From Symbiodinium sp. CCMP2592 (taxonomy: Eukaryota > Sar > Dinophyceae > Suessiales > Symbiodiniaceae): a DNA stretch of 64,000 nt. The translations under genes and the position numbers were made by a program. The DNA lies in assembly GCA_905221615.1 (NCBI GenBank), contig CAJNDT010004713.1, positions 90,001 to 154,000 on the forward strand. Reading direction: 5' to 3'. Below are positions 1 to 11,803 of the stretch, one piece after another. The stretch's first letter is position 1, and every line of letters starts with the position of its first letter. The notes under the pieces were generated by a model. The model had not been told where the DNA came from and searched no databases. It was given only the letters and a program-made list of their open reading frames with translations.

Positions 1-1400
1 AAATCCACAGGCGTTTCAAATTTGAAAGCTGGGCCAGAGACTCGAGACTGTCAGAGACCTTGCCTTGGTTCCCCAGGCAACTCGGCGCTGGCGGAAGCTT
101 CAAGAGTTGGAAGTGAGGCGAAGGGAGAGGTTCCGCAACAGCTGAGAAAGGCCTCGACAATTGCCGAGGCGATGGTCCGGAAGCTCTTGCAGTACCAAGC
201 AAACGTGAACTTCGGCAATCTTCGGCCCAGCTCCTGGCGGCGTGTGAGCTGCCACTGCTGCACCTCGCTTCTCTTGTTTTTCAGGAAGGAGACGCCGCTG
301 ATGTTAGCTGCAGCGGCTGGTCACGAACAGGCACTGGGGCACGCCTACGTACCACAGGCTTCAGAGTTGAAGCTCTTGAAGGTGGTCCGCATGCTCCTCG
401 TCTCCGGTGCCAACACTGCTGCAGAGGCAGGTGAGGGATGTCGCAAATGCGGCGCATCGCTTGCATATGATGCTGTTCAAGCTGTTCTCTCCATAATTGA
501 CTCTTCAGGGGCCTGGGCATGGAATGCAGCTGCATCCAAGTCCCATCATGGCATGCTCAGCAAGTCTTCTTGGGGTTCGAGGAGCACGATGCCCTCGACT
601 CAAGCGTAGCTCAAGGTGGTCCCAAACAGACTTCCAGCATGAGCTTCCCTCTGGCAAACCTGAGCACGGCACGGGATTTGTTCTGCTCCTTCCTGGGCCC
701 TAGACTTGAGCCCCCTCGTATCTCCAGTCTTGAGCTGCGCATTCCTGGCAGTGCTCTGTTCGTAATACGTGCTTTGTCACTTCAATATGTGGCTCGTCCG
801 TTTGTTTGGGTACTGATGGGCAGGATTTGCCCTCTTGATCTCATACTCAAAGGACACAGCAAGAACGCATCTCCGAACTCCGCACATAGCGTATGCTTCC
901 TCATGGAGTTCCCAGTGTTCTTGCTTCTCTTTGTTTCTCCGGTTTTGATGGGCATAAGCGTGTGCATTTAGATCATTGTATGGAATGTTGGAAACGGTGA
1001 GATCTGCACGCAGGATGTGAATGGCCATACGCCGATCATGCATGCTGGGGCCAGAGCAGGAGCCGTTGCCGGCACCTTGAAACCAAGGCAAAAGCGCAAA
1101 TCGTGCCGACCAAGGCAGCTGTGAGCAACGTGGCGGTGGCTGCACCGGCTGTTGCGCGACAAGCAGGCGAAGACTCCTTGGTTGTGCAGAGCTGCACGTG
1201 CCAGGTTCAGGCACTACTGGATTTCGGTGGCAATCCCTCGGTGGTGAGTCAGGAGTGGCCGTGCGCAGCGCGTGTTTTCTTGCTTTGGGCGCTTAGACTG
1301 CATCTGCTAGAGGTGGACTGCAACACGCCCTCCACGCTTGCAGCGATGCACGGGCGGAAGCAGGTGGCATTGAACCAGGTGCAGCCTCGAACACCCTACT
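1..1400 (+). CDS. Ankyrin-repeat protein, 5'-truncated by the window, multi-exon
   Basis: Several separated exons read as ankyrin repeats, which usually mediate protein-protein contacts. Around 170-215 is AMVRKLLQYQANVNF. After an intron ending in a pyrimidine-rich ...TTTTTCAG near 283 comes ETPLMLAAAAGH. This is followed near 375-425 by LKVVRMLLVSGAN, so the two halves of one repeat are parted by a short intron that leaves the frame open. A third piece near 1205-1245 reads VQALLDFGGNPSV, then a GTGAGT donor. A fourth near 1311-1370 reads VDCNTPSTLAAMHGRKQVA. The consensus TPLMLAA...VVxxLLxxGAN is clear. The start lies left of the window and the final exon and stop were not located, so both ends are approximate. 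No other domain is seen. Confidence 0.7.
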
Positions 1401-2226
1401 TGCCTGCCCTGCTGCCAGTGCTACGATCTCCTGGTCTGGGCCGGGGCTTTCGTACCAGCACTGGAGGAGAGTCAACTCAATCTGAATCTGTCAGTCGCTT
1501 CTTCCTTCTTTGTGGATTCGGATGTGCCGACTCTTCAGCAGGAAAATGGCTAGCAGCTGATTTGGTGAGATGCGATAATGCACCACCCAGCTGGGGCAAT
1601 CACAAAGATTTGATTGTCGCATGCTGGCGCGACCTACGCAGTATTTCTGCAGCTCCTTTGAGAGAATTCGCACACGGCTCCAGAAAACTGAGGAGCGGTG
1701 ACGTTAACGAACCTCGTTTCGAAGCCTGAAAAGCTGATGCTGCTGATATTCTCGGACCGCGGCGGACCGCGGATGCAAGCAAATCGGACGACTCAAAAGA
1801 AATGGTCTCGGGCCAGTAGGGTCATGCCCAAACTCCCCAGGCTCCCCAGACTCCACTCCGCCGAGTTCAGGGCTTGGTCTTTGCTCGCTTCTCGGAGGCG
1901 CTGGCTTCTGAGCCCTGCAGTGCGAACGGGGGCGGCTCCGTTTCCAGCGACGCGGGAAGCGCGCGGCCGAAGGCGTGTCTCCCAAAGCTTGGGGCTATGC
2001 CGGGAAACAGTACGTAGGAATGCTCGGAGGTAGTGTCCGAGCTGGCGAAGCTGGATCCTATTGTTCGTGACTTCGCGCGTGCCCGAGTGGTGCTGTGCTG
2101 GGCTTGGGGGCCCGGCCGTGGCGCCCAGAACCGAGGTCCGGGATGAGTTCAGGCGCGAGCGTAGAAAGTGCTCCGGTCGTTGACGTAAGTGTCGCAACTA
2201 AGTGATGTATATAATATGCATATTAT
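1401..2226. other. No gene recognised
   Basis: Open frames on both strands are short and overlap each other. None shows a recognisable motif or convincing exon borders. GC-rich segments near 1,750 and 1,930-2,150 give spurious long frames. Confidence 0.5.
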
Positions 2227-2640
2227 ATGGATCATCTATTGGCCCTTGAAGTTGGAGATTGGAGGCTCAAGAAGAAGCTCCGCGAGATCGAGGCCGTCGC
2301 GGCTCAACTCGGCGCTTTCAAGGCGTTTTTGCCTTGTCGGAGGCTCTCGAGGCCGCCGGCGCTTCGGGGAAGACCCTCGAAGCCGCCCAGGCCAGTCGGC
2401 CAGATTGATAGATGGGTTTGGGTTTTCGGGTCTCGGGTTTTGCGGCAGGTGGCCAAGGTGTCCAAGAAAGGTTCTGGACTCACCGAAAAGCCCGTGGCCC
2501 TCAAAAGCCCCTGCCGAGTCCTTTCAAGGACAAGTCCTCTCCGACCTTCGCCTGGTGGACCAGCACATCTCGGAGGCGCCTGCTGCGGTTCTGCCTGCCC
2601 TGCCCTGACGCTTTCTGCGCTGCCTCCAGGCGCTGGCTGA
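2227..2640 (+). CDS. Possible exon(s) of an unknown helical protein
   Basis: The frame from an ATG at 2,227 begins LALEVGDWRLKKKLREIEAV and continues AAQLGAFKAF, a charged amphipathic stretch that looks coding. Near 2,450 an AG follows a T/G-rich run and is followed by VAKVSKKGSGLTEKPVAL, which may be a second exon. The rest of the frame is Pro/Arg-rich and probably not coding. Function is unknown and exon borders are not fixed. It could instead be chance. Confidence 0.3.
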   Translation: MDHLLALEVGDWRLKKKLREIEAVAAQLGAFKAFLPCRRLSRPPALRGRPSKPPRPVGQIDRWVWVFGSRVLRQVAKVSKKGSGLTEKPVALKSPCRVLSRTSPLRPSPGGPAHLGGACCGSACPALTLSALPPGAG

Positions 2641-3046
2641 CTTCCAAAAGCGCCAGCCGGTGCCGGGAGCGCAGCAGAACGAGGGTAGACCGTGCTTGCT
2701 CCTGCCATATAACCGTACAGCAGGAGCGCGAGAGGGGGCCGCAGCAAACTTTAAGCTGCAAAGCTCAAGCTGAACTGAGGCCTTTGGCACCCAGAAGCTC
2801 CGAGCAGCAAGCGGCGCCAGGTGCCTGCTTTAGAGTCGCTATAAAGGATCCAACTTGGGCGCTAGGGGGAAGGGCGCTTCACAGCAGGTAGAGCGTCGTG
2901 CGCGCGCGTCTCTCAGCCGTCACAGGTGCACGTAGCTCCGGGAGCTCGAAGGTGTGGCTGTGCTTGTCATTCTGATCTGACCAAAAGACTTCGAAGCCGA
3001 AGAGTTTTCCTGATGACGCTGGGAGCATGACACCGCCGGTGCTGAG

Positions 3047-3300
3047 TTGACCATGTCAGCTGATGATAGCGATGAGGATGAGGATGACGATGATTATGAT
3101 GATGATGGTGAAGACTATGATGTAGATGAAGATGCAAAAGCAATCTGCTGTCTTCTTGGACGTGAACATCGCAAACGTCGTGGTGGTGGTCGTCATCGTG
3201 GTGGTTGTTGTTGTGGTTGCGGTTGTGGTTGTTGCCGTTGTTGGTTGTTGGTTATTGGTTGTGGTTGTTGTTGTTGTTGTTGTTGGCAGGTGGCGGGTAT
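3047..3300. repeat. Compound trinucleotide microsatellite (GAT/GAC then GGT/GTT)
   Basis: Degenerate GAT/GAC/GAG triplets run from about 3,060 to 3,135, followed by GGT/GTT/GTG triplets from about 3,178 to 3,290, ending in eight consecutive TTG/TGT-phase triplets. All frames stay open because of the triplet periodicity and encode only Asp, Val or Cys runs. Nothing suggests a real protein. Confidence 0.85.
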
Positions 3301-3649
3301 TGCACCGCACAGGGTGCAGCGATTTCGGGGCTGCAGTGTACCACAACTCGAGTTTTGGGACATGGCAGTTTGGAAGAAATGCGAGTTGCCTTCGTAGGTT
3401 TGTTTATACAGTGTGCTCCTGGAAAAAGCCGAGGTGTTTGCACATTCGCATGCCGCTGTTATCGACATTTGCGATGATCCACGCCTTCTCTGTTTCCGTT
3501 TTTTGCTTGCAAGTCGGTTTGGGTTGTCCTTTGTCTTTTTGCAGGGGCGGGAGGTGGGAGGAAAGGGGGCAGGGGCGGGTGGGGTGATAACGTCCATGGT
3601 CTCTAGTGTTTTTGTGTTTGCTTCCGTGCAAGCTAAGGGACTGATGGTA

Positions 3650-3925
3650 GATATTATGGTGAAGGCGATGATAATGCTGATATTGGCGGAAGAAGAGGAT
3701 GATGCTACCGATGGTGGTGATGATTGCCTTCAGCACGAATCAGGATGCTGTTGTTGATGATGATGATGATGATGGCAATGGTGATTATGCTGGCGATCAA
3801 GGTGACGGTCATAAATATGATGGGTAGCAATGATGAGTAAGATGTTGATGATGATGACGGTGAGGATAGCGATGGCTATGACGATAACGATGCTCATAGC
3901 AATGGCAATGACAATGCTGCTCCGT
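3650..3925. repeat. Degenerate GAT/ATG trinucleotide tract
   Basis: A run of GATGATGATGATGATGATG centred on 3,755-3,775 lies inside a longer decayed GAT/ATG-rich stretch that reaches about 3,920. It resembles the microsatellite at 3,047 and may share its origin. Confidence 0.75.
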
Positions 3926-5331
3926 GTTGCTGCCATTTTCATGTTATTTGTGAAACCGTCCCAATACAAGAGTCTCCAGGCCCTTGGGCTTTCCAAACAA
4001 AAAACTTTAAAACAAACTGACCCAAGCCGGAAGCAAGATAAACGACAAACATCACGGTGTTTACGACGCTTCCGTAAACACACACTGCGAAAGCGAAACA
4101 AGAACCATGGAACACACAACCGACAAAACGTCGTCTAATTCACGAAAGCCACAAAGTCGTTACAACTTATAGAAAGTCGTTCCAGGCCACAGCAACCTGA
4201 GCAAGCAGACCACGACAATCTGATCCTGGCCAACCAACGACTGTAAGTGTGGCTTGCGCCGTCTGACAACCTGGTGCACTTACAACCGTGGACCTTAAGC
4301 AGGCGCCTTAGACACCCTTGCCCCAAACAGTCTTGAACATCGCAGACCCTGCAACCCGAAACCCAACATACAACACCATAGACGACTGTAAAAAAGCGCG
4401 AACAGCTGTTGTGGCCTCCCGGTCTCAGCTTTCCAAGCTTGGTGTGCCTTTCAAAACCTTGCGTTTCCCATGAGGACACATGTGACTTGGAGACTTTTCT
4501 CTGCTTACCCAGACTGATTACTCAGCTTGCTGTGGCTAGGAAAAGCTCAGCTTACTCGGCTTGATCTGGCTTGGAAGCATTTGATCTCAGCTTGCTCAGT
4601 TTGCTGTGGAGTGGAACATCCATGCCTCAACAATCTGAGATTTGCCAAGCCCCAGCATGCTGGGAGAGCCGAGATTCTCCAAGCCCCACGAAGCTGAGCC
4701 GATCATTCAGGGATCTTACTTGTGTATTGCTTCCATCAGCCATCCCTAGACTCGGGCGAGACTTGCAAGGACGCGCGGGTCACCGGCAAAGCACACGGTG
4801 GCCGAGGCCTTTTCAAGATCTGGCTACCAGTATGGGGTTGTTAAAGCGAGAAGCTCTTTAGGTTTTGTAGAGTTTACGGGTTTAAGGCGGGATTCCTGCA
4901 AGTCACGCGAGGCAACTAGCTTGGAGCTGTTGCTGCATGAAATGTGTCTTCTAGAGTGCTAGAGCTGTGCTGCAAGGTGCTGCCACTAACATTGGTCGAG
5001 CTGGCTACACCGTCGCCGACTCAGCTTGTGAAAGCCCAGCAAATAGTCCTCTCGTAGTCTACAGCTCGCTCTCCTCTTCGAGGCTCGCGAGGACGAGTTC
5101 TGGTGAGCAGATGGCCGATGGGCACTGCAGAGCTATGCGGAAACTCGCGCACAGCCTCCCAAGCCATCTGGGAGCGAAATGAAAGTGTGGCACATGCTTG
5201 CCCAGTGCTTGTAACTTGTAGCGGGTCCACGGGTCCGTCTTCAGCCACAGTGTTGCCTCATTCCTGTGCTCTACGCCGCAGTTGTACTCTATGCTCTATA
5301 AGCGCTGACAAGAAATCCCTTAGCGTCAGCA
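3926..5331. other. No gene recognised
   Basis: This stretch has ordinary base composition with AGCTTGCT-like short repeats near 4,520-4,600. I see no family motif on either strand and no pair of credible splice sites joining coding pieces. The last part may contain the promoter or trans-splice acceptor of the CCCH gene that follows, but no specific site can be named. Confidence 0.5.
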
Positions 5332-6229
5332 ATGCAGTTCAGGCTAACTTGCCAGAGAACCTTCATCCATGCTGAAGGCCCCGAGGATGAGGACGTGCCC
5401 ACGTGCCAGAGACGAACGCAGAGCGCACCACCGGAAGATCGAAGCACCGAACGCAGCACCTACGTGAGCGCCTTGGCCAGCCGCGCAGACCAGCTCCATT
5501 TTTGGCTCCGGAAGCGGAAGCAGGGAGACAAGGACGAGAAGGAGAAGAAGGAGTCTGCAGAGTCCGAGTCCGAGGCAGAGAAGAGCGGCGATGCCTCCAC
5601 CCGGGCTGACTCCAGCGCGAGCCAGAGTTGGAGCCTCCGGTCGCCTTCCGCCGCTTCGGAGTCGCAATCGGAGCCCGAGACCTTCCTCCAGGAGTTCTCC
5701 TTGGGAAGTCTCGGCCACCCCGAGGCCGAAACCTGTCTTTTTGCTCTTTCTGCGTTCTTGCTCCCTTTCGCCCCCCGCTGCTGAGGTGTGCCACAGGCCC
5801 TGCGTGAACTTTGCGAAGGGCTTCTGTGCGGCAGGCTCCTCTTGCGACTATTGCCACCTCTCTCACGTGGAGACGCCCTTGGTGACCGCGAACAAGGAAC
5901 TTCGAGTCATCCTGCAGCAGGCGACGGAGTTCGACCTGCTCTCGATTGCGGTGAAGCACGCCTGGACCCGTGCAGCTGACAAGGGCTTCCTGGAGAAGGC
6001 CAAGGAGGCCAAGGTCTTGACATTGCTGGAGGAGAGACTCCAGCGCCTTTTAGAGACCAAGACCGAGACCGGCCTCAGCCAGAAGCATCAGGGCAAGCTA
6101 GATCGCTTCATGGCCAAGATGCCCTTCTCAGGACTCATGGGCCTTGCACTACGTAAGACCCAGGATGGCAGCCACACTGCCATGGTGAAAGCGGCAGTGG
6201 ACAGCTTGCGAAGCAACCTGTCCCAGTAG
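5332..6229 (+). CDS. CCCH-type zinc-finger protein, two exons
   Basis: Exon 1 (about 5,332-5,724) reads TFIHAEGPEDE then RRTQSAPPEDR, a TFI...R.QSAP signature I associate with dinoflagellate CCCH proteins. A Lys/Glu-rich and then Ser-rich region follows, ending FSLGSLGHPE. A 61-nt intron (5,725-5,785) begins GCCGAA and ends CTGAG, so it is a GC-AG intron. Exon 2 (5,786-6,229) restores the frame as GHPE|VCHRPCVNFAKGFC and completes one CCCH finger (C-x8-C-x5-C-x3-H), expected to bind RNA. About 100 helical residues and a TAG follow. The ATG at 5,332 is the most upstream in frame, but an earlier exon cannot be excluded. The target RNA is unknown. The next gene starts about 420 bp downstream on the same strand. 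Confidence 0.8.
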
Positions 6230-6650
6230 TTACATAGTTAGGCTTAAGGGGTGCCCCCCCAAAGACGGACTTTTTCGAGGCACTTCGAATTGTTTTATCC
6301 TTCGACGAGAGAAACCACCGTCGATCCAGCGGCCCCTTTTTCGGCTCACCGTACTTCTGGGTTTCTGCTCACCCCTGCAATTCCCTGAGGGGCGGGGCCA
6401 ACTCTCGGGGATCCGCCTTTAGCGTCGCACCGGAGGCGAAGACCCATGCCGATGGTGTGTGCACTGGCGAAACCACCCGCCGAACGGCGCTCTGTTCGCT
6501 GCGCAAAACGGTCTGAGTGCCCCGAGGTGTGCGGAAGCCGTGAAGCCGTGAATGCGACCTTGTCGGCATCGGTGGCAGACGGAGGACTCCGCAGCCATTG
6601 CCCAATCGAGACTTTGCACCTTGCAGCTCCGCTTCGCTCTTTTTTGCGAT
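6230..6650. other. Intergenic spacer between two head-to-tail + strand genes
   Basis: About 420 bp with a C7 run near 6,255 and a CGAG/TTTT-containing segment. No TATA box or polyadenylation signal stands out. Only short overlapping frames with no motif are present. Confidence 0.55.
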
Positions 6651-9600
6651 GATCGGAAACTTGGGGTCTTGGCGAGGCCAGGTCGCAGGCTTTCGCGGTG
6701 AGCCGCAAGACAGCCGCCACACCTTTCTGCAGCGCTTCCAGGAAAGCCGGGAAGGGGCGGAGCCACCAGCCTTCCTAGCGGTTGAGGATGCTTACGAGCG
6801 TGCTGAGCCTTACTACGAGACGATGAAGAGAAACATCATGGCAGAAGCAGTGTCCTCCTTTCGGGCTGCGGGTGCGCGAGTGCTGGATGCAAGGCCAGCG
6901 CAGGCAGGCTTGCTGGTGACCAAGCTGATCAACGGTCAAGATGGTGATCTGCAAGCATCTGGCGCAGCAGATCTTCAGCTGAAGGATAATGTGGTGGAGT
7001 TCGATGACGAGCTTTTCTGGGTGACGAAGTGCGAGGTGAGCTCTGTCCAGGTTCCTGGAGGCACTAAGTACACAGCTGAACTGGAAGGCTTCTCCTCTTC
7101 CGGACGCGAGCTTCGTTATCCGGAGGACTTTCGTTTTCACTCGGACATTATCTTGAAGCTTCGAGCGCACATCTTTGTGGGAGACTACATGAATCGTTAC
7201 CGCTGCGCCCGTGAGCTCTTGAACGGCATTGGGTTGACAGACCCTCAGCTGGAGAAGGCTGTTCTGAAACCCTGGCGCCAGGTTCCTGGCACCTATACTC
7301 GGCCTGGTGCCCTTCGCGAAGACTTGATGCCCATCAACAGTGACCAGCGCTCGGCTGTTCATGGCTTGTCATCACGTCTCGAAATCATCCACGGCCCTCC
7401 AGGCACGGGCAAGAGCACAACAATCTTCCACATGCTCAGCTCGCGCTTGCCTTCGATGGATTCCGCGGCCATCGTAACTTGTGTTACCAATCAGGCGATT
7501 GACGCCGTGGTGGAGAAGTTGGCGCAAACGCACGACTCTCTTGGCGGCTTGCGCATCCTGGTCCTCGGGAATCCAGATCGAGTTGGACGGACAGCTGGGA
7601 ACTACACCTTAGACAACTTGATTAAGAAGGATGAGATAGTCCTCAGCATGAAATGGGCCACAGAACTGCTATCAAAAGCTTCGAAGGCTGTAACTGAACT
7701 CCAGACCGCAAGGAGGGACCGACTGTGGAGGCCTCATCGCAGGTCCCGGCTTCAACTTTCGCTAATCGAGCGGCTTCCTTCCGTCGTTCGATATCGCGCG
7801 GAGCTCGAGGCGGAGAACCGTCAGCGCCGACACCATCAAGAGGCCCCAAAGGCGTACGACCCCCTGAACTTCTACCTGCGCCGCCTTGACGACATCAAGC
7901 GAAAGCTGGCAGCGGCTGTCACTCAGCTGAGGCCAGTCAGATTCTTGAGAAGGCGACGCTTCGGTGTTCCCTCACCTTCCCGCTTCTACGAATGGAACGT
8001 CCACAGTTTCAGCCTTCGCATTCAGAAGGCTTATCAACGCTCCGAAGAGGCCTTGAGCTTGGCCCAGAACACGGCAGCGGCGCGGAACGTCCGCAGGACG
8101 CGGGTGCTCTTGTGCACCATACCCTCGAGCTACAAGGCCGCGCAGGGCATAGCATCGAGGTGTTGTGGCTTTGTCCTAGCGCCAGTGCCGCAGGTCATGC
8201 AGCTGCAGGAAGATTATCAGGCCTGGAATCTTGCCATCCGTTGTTTACACACAGCCGCGAACTTCGTAACTTTGTTGCAAGGACGACTTCCCCAAGAGGC
8301 TTTTCATGGGCATACTGGATGAGGCTGCTGCAACTGCCGAGACCTACATTCCCTTGATCTTGCGATTGCAAGTTGAGAACCTGGTGCTCCTCATCTTTGT
8401 ATTAGTGTGGATACTTGGTACCAGAAGCTGTTCTTGTTCTATATTTCGAGGTTGCTGGGCGATCACAAGCAGCTCAGCCCATTGGTCTTGGCCTCGGGCG
8501 GGGACCGCGAGATCAAGGACAAGAGCCTCGGCCGATCACACGCTGCGCTGTGCTGCGCTGTGCTGCGCTGTGCTGCGCTGTGCTGCGCTGCTACGCGGTT
8601 TTTGCCTGCATGCCGTTGCCGAGGAACGTCGACCGCAGCTTAATGGAACGGGCCATCGACAACAACCTCCGTCCCCACTCACTTCGAGTCCAATATCGCA
8701 TGCCGGAAGTCCTTTGCAATCTGGTGTCAAACCTGTTTTATGGCCGGTGCCCGAGTCGAATTTTGCGAGGCGAGCGAGGGACAGGCATGGCCCATGGCAT
8801 GGCCCATGGCTGCGGCTCAGCTCGCTTGAGGCGGCTCCCTTCGGACGGCAGAGACGAGTGTCACAGACCGTCTGAGTCGGCTCAGCCTCGGCGGGCCAGG
8901 GCAGCAAGGGCAGCCCAGGCACAGCATTGCTTGGCACTGCTTGGTGCACACATTTACCGCTTGATTTGTGATCTGGAGCCCGTTGTGGTGTGTGTGTGTG
9001 TATGTGTGTGATGATCTTCCTGGAAGAGGCAGCCCGAGCTGCGCTGGTTCCACGTAACCGTCCAAGAGCTGGACGTGGGCACCTCGAAAGTGAACCATGC
9101 CGAGGTGGTCCAGGTCATTGAGCTGCTGCCTGGCGCACACTGCCAGCTCTTGCTGAGACGCTGATACACTCTCGTAGGCTCGTAGGGTGCAACCGGCCGG
9201 TGGTAGTTTTGCCAAGGTTGAGATCTGATCCTGTCCTGGGCCGTACGTTCGACTCCGTGATGGTCATCACTCTCTACAAGCCGCAAGCGGCCCTGTTGCA
9301 GGAGGCGCTCGCGAAGGCTCTTGATCCCCGTCGCATGGCCTTCATCAAGGCCGGCATTGGGATCTGCGAGAGAGTGCTGTGCTGTCCGTGCTTTCTTCAG
9401 GTGGTCACCGTCGATGCTGCCCAGGGGTCCGAGGCTCCGCACATCGTCCTCTCCACTGTGCGAAGCAACTCAGCTCGGAGCATCGGCTTCGCTCACAATC
9501 CGCGACGCCTGAACGTTGCCATCAGCCGCGCCCAGAAGACCTTGACCATTGTCGGGAATAAGGACGTCTTCAACACTTCCCAACCTAACTGGAACCGCGT

Positions 9601-9802
9601 GGTCTCCACCTTCTGCCGGCAAGGCCAAGCCTTCGACGTATCGGTCCACACGCTCCAGAACACGGGCTCTTGGCACTTCGTACAGCAGCGGGCTCTGGAG
9701 ATGATGGAGCGCAGCGCGAGCAAGGGCAAAGGCGGCAAAGGGAAGGGCAAAGGTCAGGGCAAAGGCGGAAAAGGCTTCAAGGGTTCCTCGTCAGCAACTT
9801 AA
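6651..9802 (+). CDS. UPF1-like superfamily 1 RNA/DNA helicase, about six exons
   Basis: Motifs appear in the correct order. Exon 1 (6,651 to about 8,139) carries Walker A GPPGTGKST (7,393) and ends LLCTIPSSYK. Exon 2 (8,282-8,385) has Walker B DEAAATAET. A GC-AG intron (8,386-8,450) joins NLV|LLGDHKQLSP (motif III). The next intron, to 8,623, holds a decamer repeat and probably uses a GA donor near 8,523. Exon 4 (8,624-8,746) has LRVQYRMPE (motif IV). A 282-nt GT-AG intron then joins FYGR|QPELRWFHV. Exon 5 ends near 9,127. Exon 6 (9,217-9,802) has VMVITLYKPQ, DAAQGSE (V) and RRLNVAISRAQKT (VI), then a Lys/Gly-rich tail and TAA. The product should be an ATP-dependent SF1B helicase; its substrate is unknown. 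The ATG at 6,651 is chosen because MIGNLGSW leads into continuous coding, though one lies upstream in frame at 6,598. A residual insertion near 9,363-9,402 may be another small in-frame intron. Confidence 0.85.
8533..8592. repeat. Decamer tandem repeat TGCTGCGCTG within a helicase intron
   Basis: About five near-perfect copies of a 10-bp unit sit between the exon ending ...REIKDK and the exon starting NVDRSLMERA. The unit is not a multiple of three, so it must be removed by splicing for the helicase to be read. Confidence 0.85.
8987..9011. repeat. TG dinucleotide microsatellite in a helicase intron
   Basis: A short TGTGTG tract interrupted by one TATG lies near the 3' end of the 282-nt intron 8,747-9,028. 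Confidence 0.8.
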
Positions 9803-10715
9803 CAAGGACGCTCTTTCGCGCTTGTTTTCTTTCCTTGTTTCCTGTGCAGCACCTGAGGCATGGATGTGCGGCCGCGTGAGCTCGGTGATCACTGGTCAAA
9901 TCGTGGCCACTGCCGATATGGACGAGATCTCCGCTACTGATGCCACAGTTCTCAGACCCATTCCAGTGTGCACGAGAGGGGCGTGGTTGTAGAAGTGCGA
10001 TTTTTGTCACAGACTGGAATCTGTGGACCACTCGCATCACATGCTTTGGTCTACAGATTCGCTTGCCATCGAGTGTATAGACTGCATAGATAATGTGGCA
10101 GTGCCGTCCTGCTTTGTCGCGTGGCTAAGTTGTAGATGCAAAGACGTCTGCAGGTGTTGCTGCCCTCCTCAATAAAGCAACGCGACAGGCACATCTTCCG
10201 TGCCACATGACACCGTCACTGCCCTGAGTTTTGCTGGTTTTCCATAGCTGATGGATTCAGCAGCCCGACATACGACATAAGCAGAAAGTGAGACGTGCCT
10301 CGGCTCACAGGAGGCTTCGCTTGGATGCTGAAAGCTTTCTCTTTTTCCCTATACTTCTTGGGTCGCAGGCACTGGTCCAGGCTAGCTTTGTTTGGATTGG
10401 AATTTCGAATTCTTGCCAGACAAAGCCAGCGAGTGCTCCGCCATGTGACAGCTGTGAGCCAAAAAGGGGAGCCCCTCACATTGTCAGCTGTCCAGGCGCT
10501 ATGCTCCGAACGAGAGATTGTCCGATGTCCGACTGCCCCAAAGCCATTCTTGGCTTTGCCATCTCGATGCAACTCAGTGAATGGAACATCGTATGTGGCA
10601 GAGCAATTTTGCAGCTTGTGGTCGCAAAAGTGACACCCAGATCCAGATGTAGCTAGATTGCTCGCTAGCGATAAAGACTAGGACTTCTAGCAGGCACACA
10701 TGCCAGAGCAGCGGA
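9803..10715. other. Intergenic; no gene recognised
   Basis: Downstream of the helicase stop there is a T-rich segment (9,815-9,845), then unremarkable sequence. Open frames on both strands near 10,216-10,650 overlap each other and show no motif, so I do not annotate them. Confidence 0.5.
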
Positions 10716-11217
10716 ATGCGCGTGCACTGGAAATGGACGGCCGCGCTTGCCTTCGCAGTTGCATCTCGTGCGCCGGCCTTCTGTGGCCGGCCGCGACACT
10801 GCGCCGCGTCTGGAGTCCTCAGCTTCAGCCCTCGCTCTCACGGTGAAAGAAGCTTCCCAGCTTCCTTCCGGCTCCAGACAGCCCGAGCCGCACAACGGAC
10901 GAGAGAGCGGCGGGAGCCCCGCGCCAGCCGGGTGAGCCGAGCCAAGGCGGCCACTGCAAGCAAGGCGAGGTCGACGCCGGTCGCGGTAGTATAATAATTA
11001 GGAATAGTAGTAAATAATAACAGTAGCAGCAGTAGTCACAGCAACAGCAGATATCATAATTTGTAATAGTAGTAATAGTAGTAATACTGGTAACAATACC
11101 GCCTTGTTGCAGGTGGAGGCGGTGGAGCAGTATTTGGCCCGCATCGGAGGCTCAGCCAAGATCCGCGCCTTGAAGAGTGCCCTGGCCGGCCTGGACCGCG
11201 ACTTCCTGCATCTCTGA
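10716..11217 (+). CDS. Small protein with a plastid-targeting-like N-terminus, two exons
   Basis: The ATG at 10,716 opens MRVHWKWTAALAFAVASRAP, a signal-peptide-like hydrophobic stretch, followed by AFCGRP and a long Arg/Ser/Ala-rich region with few acids. A signal peptide plus basic transit-like segment is the layout of bipartite presequences for complex plastids. The coding frame meets GTAGTATAAT at 10,986. An intron of 127 nt filled with TAG/TAA triplets ends TTGTTGCAG at 11,112. Exon 2 (11,113-11,217) keeps the frame and reads VEAVEQYLARIGGSAKIRAL then KSALAGLDRDFLHL and TGA. The joined product is about 124 residues, so the mature part is tiny, and an additional exon may have been missed. 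The mature function is unknown. Targeting is inferred from composition only. Confidence 0.55.
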
Positions 11218-11803
11218 CCAAAATCTCTATCCCGGTTTAGGTTCAGGGCCTGGGACTTCCTTCTCCAACGGACCTCTTCCTTCAAGGTGCCAAACCTAGC
11301 CTCACCGCCTTCGGCATGTCCCCAGGCAGAAGTATTTTGAAGTCACTTCTGACGACATTGTCAAGTCGAGGAAGGTGGGCTACTGACATTGGTGGGAATG
11401 CAGGATGTGTAGTGTAGGGAACGTAGTTCTTGACAGGGTCACCAAAGACATGAACGAAATATCAAGGAGCACCCTGGCTGCAAATGCTGCCGTCGCAGCA
11501 CCTGCGCATGATCATTTTGCATCCGAGGTTCCTGAAGAGCAAGGGAAGCGCTCCTCTGACACTTGTCATGGAGACTTTCTCGGTTCCGAGAAGGTGGCTG
11601 GCCTCGCACGAAGACTTCCTTGCTCCTCGGTGAAAGACCGCCTTTAACGCTCTAGACCCTATTGGTTTGTGCTTGCAAGCCATGCCCTGCGTACGGAAGA
11701 AGGTTCAAGGCGGACGCATCCGGCTCCGTGTGCGCCAGACGGATCAACCGGAGGCATCACCCAAAAACCCTCTCCTCGAATGCTAGCTGCACCTATTCGC
11801 AGG
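11218..11803. other. No gene recognised
   Basis: No convincing exon or motif. A C/T-rich stretch near 11,225-11,285 follows the stop of the previous gene. Confidence 0.45.

Noticed and set aside
3056-3346. Asp-, Val- or Thr-run proteins over the trinucleotide tracts
   Set aside because: Pure products of triplet microsatellites, open in several frames at once.
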